DNA of 18,777 nt, from contig JAYZDB010000127.1 of NCBI GenBank assembly GCA_036338025.1, positions 1 to 18,777 of the forward strand. The letters run 5' to 3'. Shown piece by piece: positions 1 through 7,587 of the stretch. Made by a program: the position numbers and the translations under genes. The notes under the pieces were generated by a model. It searched no databases, was not told the origin of the DNA, and saw only the letters and a list, made by a program, of their open reading frames with translations. Within the stretch, counting starts at the first letter, position 1. The number at the start of each line of letters is the position of its first letter. The DNA is from JAYZDB01 sp036338025. GTDB lineage: Bacteria > Planctomycetota > UBA1135 > UBA2386.

Positions 1-346
1 GGAAGCCGGCAGTCCGCGGACCTTCTGGCGCCGCCAGGTTCTTGACTCGGACCTCCGACAAGGCCACGCCGTTGCGAGCGGCGACCTGCTCGGGTCGGGT
101 GCGGATCAGATCGTAGTCGGTTGGCGCAACAAGAACGCAGCCGGCAAGTTCGGGATCCGGTACTACATCGCGCTGCACAGTGATGGGCGTAGCTGGCAAC
201 GGGTCACGGTCGATGACTCGGAGATGGCCTGCGAGGATCTGCGTCTGGCGGATGTCGACGGTGACGGTCGGCTGGACATCGTGGCGGCTGGGCGGGCGAC
301 CCGGAACCTGCGGGTCTACTTCAATCGACCACCGTCTGGGAACTGA
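1..346 (+). CDS. FG-GAP/VCBS-repeat protein, C-terminal part (5' end outside window)
   Basis: An open frame runs in from the left edge (codons in phase from base 2) to a TGA at 344-346, giving about 114 residues. It reads as an integrin-alpha-like FG-GAP/VCBS propeller end: a blade with A-S-G-D-L-L-G-S-G-A-D-Q-I-V-V-G, then a typical calcium-binding loop D-V-D-G-D-G-R-L-D-I-V, closing with an N-L-R-V-Y-F-N strand. Such proteins are generally exported, and planctomycetes carry many, but the ligand and role cannot be told from this fragment. The gene converges on the lipoprotein gene ending at 420, with a 73-bp gap in which no clear terminator hairpin is visible. Confidence is high for the repeat type and low for any specific function. 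Confidence 0.8.
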   Translation, partial: EAGSPRTFWRRQVLDSDLRQGHAVASGDLLGSGADQIVVGWRNKNAAGKFGIRYYIALHSDGRSWQRVTVDDSEMACEDLRLADVDGDGRLDIVAAGRATRNLRVYFNRPPSGN

Positions 347-419
347 GGGCCGTGAACCCCGGCCGCCGCCGCCGCGCCGACCGGGATGCTATCCGCTTTG
401 GGATGATTCGAGGCGGGGT

Positions 420-3071
420 CTAGAAGCCGATACTGAGTTCAAGACCATTGGATAGATCGGCGACCCCCAGGGCTGGCCCGTTGTTGAGGATGGCTGCCTG
501 GGCCGTCGCATGCAGGCCGATCATGTCCTTGGTGGCGGGGATCGGTTGGGAGTAGTTCCACTGGCCGGCGGCGCCGGTGCTGGTGCCGGCGATCAACGCC
601 AGGTAGGCACCACCGAATACATGCAGGGTGCAGCCGTTGCCGATGTTCACTGAGTTGGTGGTGGGTGAGAACATCAGCAGCACTGGCTTGTTGGGTGCGC
701 TGCTCGACAGCGAATAGGTCTGAGTCGTGCCGGCTTTGGGGAGGGATGCGCTGAGGACCGGGGCAGTCGCAATGCCGCAGCCGCCGCCGATGTTCTTGAC
801 CGATGCGACATCGCCGACCTCGACCGTGTAGATGCCACGGCCATGGGTGGTGACGATCAGGATCCTGTCAGTCTTCCACTGCAGTTCGGCGACTGGCGAC
901 ATGTGAGAGCCCTCGTTGCTGGTCGACCAGCTGGCCCCGTCATCCCTCGAGTAGAACAGGCCGATGTCCGTGCCCGCGAACAGGAATCCAGGTATGCGCG
1001 GGTTGACTGTAATCCAGTTGACCGGCGACTCGGGCATGGCGGTGGGGCCAGTCCCGGTGATCTGCTGCCAGGAAGTGCCGGCGTTGCGGGTCACCCAAAT
1101 GTTGTTTCTGTGGTAGCCGAGGAAGCAGGCGTAGACAGTGCCGTGGTTGTTCGGGTCGATTGCGAGGCTGCCGACCCAACGGTTGGGCATGGCGGCTACG
1201 TCGACCTTCTTCCATGTTGGCGTCGCTGTCAGGGCGTTCGTGGACATGTAGATGTCCCCGTGATTGTGGCCAGCCCAGACGATGTTGCCGGTGCCCCTTG
1301 CGATCTGCACGTTGGAGATGTTGCACTTGGGGTCGGCGGCGAAGTGGGCCGGTGGGCTATCGGTGCACGACAGCGCGGTCTTGACCTCTTTCCACACGGG
1401 GGTGCCGGTGCGGACCGCGTCGGTGCGCCACAGACTGTGGCCACAGAAGTACATCCGGTTGGCGTTGTTCGGGTCGAGGGTGATGTACGGGATGAAATTG
1501 CTGCCGCGGTCCCGGATGTTGTTCGAGTTTGCGATCTGGGAGAAGGACGAACCGTTGTTGCTGCTCCGATAGATCCGGATGTAGTAGATCTGGCCGTAGA
1601 CGTAGTTCGAATTGGTCGGATCTGCCGCACAGAAGCAGCCGTCGCCGCCGATCGGGCGTGTCCAGCCCTCCTTGTTGCCGGTGTAGCGGAGGGTCCCGAG
1701 GTCCTGGGTGCCGCCGATGACCGTACCGTTCGGCGCCATGGCGGCGCCGTAGAACTGGGTGATTCCGAGGTTGTTGTTGAGTTCCTGCCAGCGGATGGTG
1801 GATGCCTTGACGTCCGTCGTCCGGTAGACGCCGCCGTCATTGCCGTGCACAACGGTCTTGATGCCGCCGCCGTTGTACTGCGGGTGGCTGACGATGGTGT
1901 GGTAGTCGTAGTAGGACCCGCTGTAGGCGTTCACGAAGGAGCTGCCGCCGTTGGTGCTCTTGTGCAGACGCACTGCGCCCACCAGGATGTGGTTGGAGTC
2001 CGTGGGATCGACCCACAGGGTGTTGTTGTAGCGCGAGTAGGTGCGGATCCCACTGCCGCTGGTGCGCAGGCTGTAGCTCTGACCACCGTTGGTCGAACGA
2101 TACACCGTGATCCGACTGCTCTGGGATACAGAGGTGTAGACGGTGTTTGGGGTGCCAGGCGCGTAGCAGATCTCGACCCGTTGGCGGGTCGGGATGCCGG
2201 TGGCGTTGGTCCATGTCACGCCGGCGTTAGTCGAGTACATCGGCAAGCCGTCCTTGGCGCCAGCGATGGCCAGGTTGCCGTTGCTTGGATGGAAGGCGAT
2301 GTCGAAGGTGAACTTGCTCGACTGCCTGGTGAAGGAGGCACCCCTGTCGGAGCTACGCCAGATGCCGGTGCTGGTGCCGAGCAACAGGATCTTGGGGTCG
2401 GCGGGCGAGATCGCGATGCGGTTGATGAAGTAGAAGTTTGCCCCGACCGTCGATGCCAGTTGGGTCCATTTGGTGCCGCCGTCGGTGGTGACGAATACAC
2501 CTGCGCCGCGCGAGGCCGCCAGGATGCCGGAGCCTGCCGCTGTATCGAAGAAGCCCTCGCCGGTGCCGGCGTAGAGCCGGTTGGGATCGGTGTTGTCGAT
2601 GGCCATGCAGCCGACCGACATCATCGGGGCGAAGTCGTTCTGGGGAGCCCAGGTAGTCCCGCTGTTGGTGGTCTTCCAGATTCCGCCACCGACCGAACCG
2701 CACCACATGGTGCTCGGGGTGTTGGGGTGGAACACGACGGAACGGACGCGGCCACCCTGGTTGCCCGGGCCGAGCCACTTCCAGTTGTGCAGGAACTCGC
2801 CGTGGTTCTCGGGCTGATTGCTCAGCATCCAGTCGCGCTGGTGCTTCATGCGGACGATCGCGTTGGGCGGCATGGTGCCGTCCTCACTCAGACGTTGGGC
2901 GTACCGTACGGCTGCGCCGTGGGGGTGGCCTTCGTCCCGCGGTTCTTCACGTTCGCGATCGCCCTCGAGGAGCAGCGAGCTGCCCGCTTGCGGTGTGTCA
3001 GGTCCGGTGGTGCCGCAACCGGCAAGGGTCAGAGAGCAGGCGAGAAGGAGCGTGATGGGGGGGTGCTGCAT
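420..3071 (-). CDS. BNR/VPS10-type beta-propeller lipoprotein with planctomycete C-terminal module
   Basis: 883 residues from the ATG at 3071. This start is preferred to upstream in-frame codons because it begins directly with a lipoprotein signal (L-T-L-A-G-C, lipid cysteine 19). The body, about residues 80-750, is built from WD40/YVTN/BNR-like propeller repeats with recurrent S-T-N/D-G-G-x-S/T-W-type Asp-box signatures (T-T-N-S-G-T-T-W, S-S-D-R-G-A-S-F, S-T-N-G-G-S-S-F, S-R-D-D-G-A-S-W), as in sialidase-like and sortilin/VPS10 folds. The last 124 residues form a separate module with two G-x-G-C motifs, ending S-N-G-L-E-L-S-I-G-F, a terminus seen on many exported planctomycete proteins. The catalytic residues of a true sialidase were not identified, so a binding or scaffold role is as likely as hydrolysis. 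No strong Shine-Dalgarno is visible. A long antisense ORF overlaps the gene and is judged a shadow. Confidence 0.88.
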   Translation of the reverse strand: MQHPPITLLLACSLTLAGCGTTGPDTPQAGSSLLLEGDREREEPRDEGHPHGAAVRYAQRLSEDGTMPPNAIVRMKHQRDWMLSNQPENHGEFLHNWKWLGPGNQGGRVRSVVFHPNTPSTMWCGSVGGGIWKTTNSGTTWAPQNDFAPMMSVGCMAIDNTDPNRLYAGTGEGFFDTAAGSGILAASRGAGVFVTTDGGTKWTQLASTVGANFYFINRIAISPADPKILLLGTSTGIWRSSDRGASFTRQSSKFTFDIAFHPSNGNLAIAGAKDGLPMYSTNAGVTWTNATGIPTRQRVEICYAPGTPNTVYTSVSQSSRITVYRSTNGGQSYSLRTSGSGIRTYSRYNNTLWVDPTDSNHILVGAVRLHKSTNGGSSFVNAYSGSYYDYHTIVSHPQYNGGGIKTVVHGNDGGVYRTTDVKASTIRWQELNNNLGITQFYGAAMAPNGTVIGGTQDLGTLRYTGNKEGWTRPIGGDGCFCAADPTNSNYVYGQIYYIRIYRSSNNGSSFSQIANSNNIRDRGSNFIPYITLDPNNANRMYFCGHSLWRTDAVRTGTPVWKEVKTALSCTDSPPAHFAADPKCNISNVQIARGTGNIVWAGHNHGDIYMSTNALTATPTWKKVDVAAMPNRWVGSLAIDPNNHGTVYACFLGYHRNNIWVTRNAGTSWQQITGTGPTAMPESPVNWITVNPRIPGFLFAGTDIGLFYSRDDGASWSTSNEGSHMSPVAELQWKTDRILIVTTHGRGIYTVEVGDVASVKNIGGGCGIATAPVLSASLPKAGTTQTYSLSSSAPNKPVLLMFSPTTNSVNIGNGCTLHVFGGAYLALIAGTSTGAAGQWNYSQPIPATKDMIGLHATAQAAILNNGPALGVADLSNGLELSIGF

Positions 3072-3520
3072 GGGGATTCGACAGTGAGAGTTCTGAAGGC
3101 AGGCGACGGCGGGCGGCCGCATCCTACACCTTATGGATCGATCGCGCCGCTCCAACCGGTGCCTGGGGACCCGCGCCACGCCGATGCGATCGGCCGAATA
3201 ATCTACGTAGAGTCGGCAAATTTGTCACAGGGGAGGAGTGCCCATGCTGGGGCGTCGGAGCGTGGCAGTCGTGGCTTGTCGTCGGACTTCCCGGTTGATC
3301 CGCCGTCCGGCGCGGCGTAGCGGGCGGGACCCGCACTGCCGGTGGTTCCGACGGTGTGGGTAATCTGGCCTTCCGTACGTATGCCGACGCCGTGATATTG
3401 AGTTGCCGTTGTCGCAGTCAGCCAGTGTCGCCCAAGCGGGCTTTGGGGTACGCTTCACACACTACCCAAACCCATGCCATTCCCTTCGGCGGGGTCAGCC
3501 ATCCCGCCCCGAGCACAACC
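3072..3520. other. 449-bp divergent intergenic region, no gene supported
   Basis: This gap separates the divergent starts of the propeller lipoprotein (-) and the LVIVD-repeat protein (+), so it should hold promoters for both. The only conspicuously AT-richer patch is around 3196-3232, with weak TTG-type hexamers, but no convincing -35/-10 pair can be assigned on either strand. ORF extensions into it (upstream of 3071 on the minus strand and from 3356 on the plus strand) lack signal-peptide or family similarity and are read as non-coding. No RNA gene or clear terminator was seen. Confidence 0.5.
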
Positions 3521-5020
3521 ATGAATCAAGTTATTCGAAGCAGTACGTGGCTCACATCCTGTTGCCTGTTTGCACTGGCCTTACCGGGTCAGGATGACGG
3601 CAAGTCCGGGACGGGTCTGAAGGTCAATACGGATGCCCCTGGCCCGAGGACTGCGAACGCGGCCACCAATATCACCTTGGTGCGTAACTGGCGCCGAACT
3701 TCCGGTGGCTACAACGACATCTGGGGTTGGACTGCACCGGACGGGCGTGAGTTTGCCTACGTCGGTGAGCGCTCGGGAATCTGGTTCGTCGAGACGACCA
3801 CGCCCTCCAACATCAAGCAGATCGGCTGGTGGAGTGCACCTCGCAGCACCTGGCGGGACTTCACCAACTACGGTTCCTATGTCTACGCCGTCAGTGAAGG
3901 GCATAGCGGGATCCGCATCTTCGACATGTCGAATCCAAGCAGTCCGAGGGATCTGGGCACGGTTGCAACGAGCCAGATCCGCAACACGCACAACATCAGT
4001 GTCGATCCGGCGACTGGTCACCTGTACCTGAGTGGGACCAACCAGGGTCTGGCGATCTTCAACGCCAAGGCCAACCCGACGAATCCCACGTTCGTCGGTA
4101 GCTGGAGGACCAGCTACACCCACGACTGTTGCATCCGGCGCGGCAAGGCTTACCTCTCCAATGGTCGGTCCTACGTCTGTCGGATCATGGACACCACCAA
4201 CCCGGCGAGTTTGCGGGAAATTGGTCGCGCCAACACTCCGGGTGGCTACGACCACAACGTGTGGGTGAGCGAAGACGATCAGGTCATGGCGGTCACCGAC
4301 GAGATTTCACGCGGCAGCAGTACGCCTCACCTGACACTCTGGGATATCAGCAACCCGGCTCGCCCGGTCAAGCGTGGCGACTACGACTTGCGCGGCATCG
4401 TCCACAACGTGTTCATCGTCGGCCGGGCGGCTTACATGTCGCACTACTATCACGGCTTCCACATGGTCGATATCGGCAACCTGAGCAGTCCGAAGATGGT
4501 TGCCGAGTACGATACCTCGAGTTCAACCAGTGGCTACAACGGCGCCTGGGGTTGCTACCCGTTCTCGGATTCCGGTCTCGTCTACGTCAGTGACATCTCG
4601 AACGGCCTCTATGTGTTCCGTATTACTGCCGGCCACATGAACCGCTACGACGCTGGCACCCAAGGTAGTAACGGTACGGTTCCGAAGATGAAGTTCGACG
4701 GCGCGACTCCGCGGGTCGGTGCAAGCGGCCTCAAGGTCCGGATTTCGCGGATGAAGCCCAATGCGCAGGGCGCTTTGCTGGTCGCGGCCGGTAAGGGCAA
4801 CTTCAAGTTGCTCGGTGTGCAGATCAACGTTGACCTCGCGACTTTGCAGATGGTCCGTTTCAAGGCGGATGCCAGTGGCCGTGCCGTGTTGTCGACACCA
4901 GTCTCGAACAACGCCGGCCTCGGCGGCGCCCGCATCTACATGCAAATCGTTGCCGAGGATACTGGCAACTCCAACGGCTTCTCCTCCAGCCGCGGAATGT
5001 GGGCTGGCATCGCCAAGTAG
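3521..5020 (+). CDS. Choice-of-anchor B family (LVIVD-repeat) secreted beta-propeller protein
   Basis: 499 residues from the ATG at 3521, chosen over an in-frame start 55 codons upstream because it opens with a signal peptide (hydrophobic run to about residue 22, then L-P-G-Q-D-D). The centre holds at least six LVIVD-type repeats, each a G-x-x-I/V-F/W-D/E strand followed by x-x-N/T-P-x-x-P: G-I-W-F-V-E-T, G-I-R-I-F-D-M-S-N-P, G-L-A-I-F-N-A, L-T-L-W-D-I-S-N-P, G-F-H-M-V-D-I and G-L-Y-V-F-R-I. This matches the choice-of-anchor B family of extracellular propellers. Residues about 385-499 form a second domain ending S-S-R-G-M-W-A-G-I, resembling a C-terminal module frequent in planctomycete exported proteins. 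The function is unknown; surface binding or anchoring is an inference. Confidence 0.87.
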   Translation: MNQVIRSSTWLTSCCLFALALPGQDDGKSGTGLKVNTDAPGPRTANAATNITLVRNWRRTSGGYNDIWGWTAPDGREFAYVGERSGIWFVETTTPSNIKQIGWWSAPRSTWRDFTNYGSYVYAVSEGHSGIRIFDMSNPSSPRDLGTVATSQIRNTHNISVDPATGHLYLSGTNQGLAIFNAKANPTNPTFVGSWRTSYTHDCCIRRGKAYLSNGRSYVCRIMDTTNPASLREIGRANTPGGYDHNVWVSEDDQVMAVTDEISRGSSTPHLTLWDISNPARPVKRGDYDLRGIVHNVFIVGRAAYMSHYYHGFHMVDIGNLSSPKMVAEYDTSSSTSGYNGAWGCYPFSDSGLVYVSDISNGLYVFRITAGHMNRYDAGTQGSNGTVPKMKFDGATPRVGASGLKVRISRMKPNAQGALLVAAGKGNFKLLGVQINVDLATLQMVRFKADASGRAVLSTPVSNNAGLGGARIYMQIVAEDTGNSNGFSSSRGMWAGIAK

Positions 5021-5086
5021 CCAGAGGGATCACGAAAGCTGCGGCGGACTCGGCATCTCGGTGTCGGGTCCGTGCGCTTTAACGGC

Positions 5087-5617
5087 CTAGTGAATCCACA
5101 GCCGATGGATGCGGACCTTGTCGCTGCGTCGATGATCGAGGAACTCCTGCAGTTGCGATTCGGCCCGGTTGCCATCCAAGGTGAGGTGCTGTTCGCCGAA
5201 CTTGCTGCCGACGGTTGGCCCCTCGGGCCATTGGGTGACCAACTCGCGGACCCGGGTGCGGAAGATCTTGGCGTGGCGCTCGCTGGCCTCGCAGGTTTGA
5301 AATCGCTCGGCATCCGTCAGTGGAATGTCGTAGCTCAAGAGCTCACTCACGAAGTAGTGCATGAGACCGTCCGGGTGAAACCAGCTCCCGGTCAGGAAAC
5401 CGTGGCAGGTAACGGCGACCGGCGCCGCTGGTTTCTTCCGCCACTTCGAGAACCGTTCAATCTTGTCCGAGGTGTCCGGGTCGGCGGCCTTTGGGCCAGA
5501 GCTCGACTCGGTTTCGCGGGGTGGCGTGTCTGTGCCGCACCCAGCGAGCAGAACGAGGGCCAGCAGGTAGCTCGCGCCTTGCAGAGCTTCGAGGGGGCGG
5601 GGCCGAACGGTAGTCAT
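5087..5617 (-). CDS. Small orphan lipoprotein of unknown function
   Basis: 176 residues from the ATG at 5617. The start is chosen because the protein then opens with a lipoprotein signal whose lipobox is L-L-A-G-C (cysteine 27); the in-frame extension upstream is Arg-rich and unlike a coding N-terminus. After a short Ser/Pro/Asp-rich linker (about 28-60), the mature part is compact and soluble, with Trp, His and two Cys outside the lipobox (T-C-H-G and Q-T-C-E-A). No known family was recognised. The gene converges on the LVIVD-protein gene with a 66-bp gap and is divergent from the multicopper oxidase, sharing a 131-bp upstream region with it. Envelope localisation is well supported and the role is unknown. 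Confidence 0.72.
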   Translation of the reverse strand: MTTVRPRPLEALQGASYLLALVLLAGCGTDTPPRETESSSGPKAADPDTSDKIERFSKWRKKPAAPVAVTCHGFLTGSWFHPDGLMHYFVSELLSYDIPLTDAERFQTCEASERHAKIFRTRVRELVTQWPEGPTVGSKFGEQHLTLDGNRAESQLQEFLDHRRSDKVRIHRLWIH

Positions 5618-5748
5618 GGCATTGCGCGACCGGCCGGGCCTGGTCGCTTTGCGCGAATGTGCCCATCGTGCGGCTTTACGACAAGACCCTCGTGGGCGAG
5701 ACTCGCTGAAACTCGCCTGTTCCCAACCACTCCCGACCGGCACGAATC

Positions 5749-7587
5749 ATGATACGACGCGACGCTGAGACGATGACACCGATGCATGCAGCTGGGTGGC
5801 TCGTGGTCCAGATGGCATGGCTGCTTGGTAGCGTGACGTCCTACTGTCCGGCCCAGGGCTGGGAGGTTCCAAGGGCCAGGGACCGCAATCCTGACCCGGC
5901 GGTCTTTGAGACCGTCATCACCGTCAGCGAGCAGGAGTTACAGCTCGTAGGTGGAAAGAAGACCAGGATGATGACCTACAACGGCAGCATCCCAGGCCCC
6001 ACGATCGAGGCCGAGATCGGCACCAGGTTGATCGTACACGTGATCAACCTGATGTCAGAACCGACCCTCGTCCATTGGCACGGCGTGGAGGTTCCTGCAC
6101 AGATGGATGGAACACCCTTGTCGCAGGCGCCGATCCCGAAGTCGGGTTACCACCGCTACGAGTTCACCCTCAACAATGCCGCGACCTACTGGTACCACTC
6201 CCATGAAAAGACCAACGAGCAGGTCGAACGTGGTCTGTACGGTGCCCTGATCGTTCGGGACCCGAAGCATGATGCTGCGGTTGGGGTGCCGCGCGAGCGG
6301 GAGCGATTGATCTTTCTCGATGATATCTCGCTCGACAAGAACAACCAACTGACGCCGTTCTCCACCGATCCACGGGCGGACTTCATGCCGTGGAAGCGTG
6401 CGGAAGATCTTGTGAACTCTCGGGTCGGAAACCACCTGCTGATCAACGGGCGGGTGGTGAGTGGGGACAAGTTGCCGACTTTCGAGGTCGAGGATGGTGT
6501 GGGGTATCGGCTCCGCTTCATCAGTGTGGCAAACGGCCGGGTGTTTCGCCTAGGGATTCCCGAGGGTGCGTCCCGTTGGTATGGCATCGGTAGTGATCAG
6601 GGTCTATGGAACTCCGCGGAGTTGATCAAGCCGATCGGCAAGGTCAAGAATGTCCTGGGGCATCACGACGAACTGATCTCGAATCCCGACCCGCGGGTCG
6701 GCACGACCTTCACGCCGAGCGATCGATTGGAGGTCGTTGTTGTGCCTCGGGGCAAGGTCGGCGAGGAGGTGTTCCTCGAATCACACGACATGGTGAAGGG
6801 CAAGCATATTGCCTACCGAGACCCCAAGGGCGAGTTGTGGTTCGGTCATGACCACTTCGATGGAGCCGGTAAGCCGATGAACCTGTTCCGGTTCAAGATC
6901 GTCAAGGGCGCCGGTGGATCCCCAACTACCTGGACACCGCCGAAGCAGTTGCGCTGGGATCCAATCCAGCCCCTGGTTGCCGACAAGAACACGCGGGCCA
7001 GGCCCTTGCCGGTGTTCTTCGGCCACGGACTTCCCAATCGCGATACCGGCAGCGCGATGTTCTTCATCAGCGTGGCGGACCCCGAGGGCATCCTGAAGAA
7101 GGTGCGCGCCCGGCAGATGGTGGTGCCGGCTGACTACGACCCGCAACCGTTCATGAAGTTACGACCCGAGGACGGTTTTCACGTCCGGGCGGGCGACACC
7201 CGCGTGTGGGAGGTGATCAACTTCACGGGTACCGACCACAACTTCCACACCCACGGCTTCCGGTTCCAACACCTGGAGACCGAGTTCATCGACCTTGACG
7301 AAGCCGACAACTGCCGGACCGAGAAACCGCTTCGCCTGGCCTACGAGGACACGATCCGTACGCCGCGCCGCCCAGGTTTGACCTCGGGACGCAGCTACAC
7401 GATTGTCCGCCTCGCGACGCGCTTCGACGATGCTGCACGGCCGGCGGCCCTGCGACGTACTCACGGCGAACTGGTGGCCGGTGGTCTGGCGCCTTCGGCC
7501 AACATGTCTGGGGGATGGCTGGTACACTGCCACTTCCTGGAGCACACCATCCAGGGGATGAGGTCTTTTATCACTGTGACGCGATGA
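5749..7587 (+). CDS. Exported multicopper oxidase (cupredoxin-domain)
   Basis: 612 residues from the ATG at 5749; an in-frame ATG at 5773, with a weak GAGAC just upstream, is an alternative start. An N-terminal hydrophobic segment ending near P-A-Q-G indicates export. All four copper-binding motifs are visible: H-W-H-G (109-112), Y-H-S-H (149-152), H-N-F-H-T-H-G (497-503) and H-C-H-F-L-E-H (593-599), the last followed by Met604 as probable axial type-1 ligand. This is the full set for one type-1 site plus a trinuclear type-2/3 centre, so an active oxidase coupling substrate oxidation to reduction of oxygen to water is expected. The substrate (phenolic, metal ion or other) cannot be read. The stop overlaps the next start as ATGA, indicating an operon with the redoxin gene. 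Confidence 0.92.
   Translation: MIRRDAETMTPMHAAGWLVVQMAWLLGSVTSYCPAQGWEVPRARDRNPDPAVFETVITVSEQELQLVGGKKTRMMTYNGSIPGPTIEAEIGTRLIVHVINLMSEPTLVHWHGVEVPAQMDGTPLSQAPIPKSGYHRYEFTLNNAATYWYHSHEKTNEQVERGLYGALIVRDPKHDAAVGVPRERERLIFLDDISLDKNNQLTPFSTDPRADFMPWKRAEDLVNSRVGNHLLINGRVVSGDKLPTFEVEDGVGYRLRFISVANGRVFRLGIPEGASRWYGIGSDQGLWNSAELIKPIGKVKNVLGHHDELISNPDPRVGTTFTPSDRLEVVVVPRGKVGEEVFLESHDMVKGKHIAYRDPKGELWFGHDHFDGAGKPMNLFRFKIVKGAGGSPTTWTPPKQLRWDPIQPLVADKNTRARPLPVFFGHGLPNRDTGSAMFFISVADPEGILKKVRARQMVVPADYDPQPFMKLRPEDGFHVRAGDTRVWEVINFTGTDHNFHTHGFRFQHLETEFIDLDEADNCRTEKPLRLAYEDTIRTPRRPGLTSGRSYTIVRLATRFDDAARPAALRRTHGELVAGGLAPSANMSGGWLVHCHFLEHTIQGMRSFITVTR

Noticed and set aside
843..3320. An 825-codon plus-strand ORF antisense to the propeller lipoprotein
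   Set aside because: It is Val/Gly/Asp/Ala-rich without a recognisable domain or signal peptide, while the minus strand encodes a lipobox and repeated propeller motifs. Long antisense frames are common opposite GC-rich genes.
5048..5073. Imperfect GGAC...GTCC inverted repeat between the LVIVD gene and the orphan lipoprotein gene as a bidirectional terminator
   Set aside because: The stem has mismatches and no T-run on either side, so a terminator call is not supportable.
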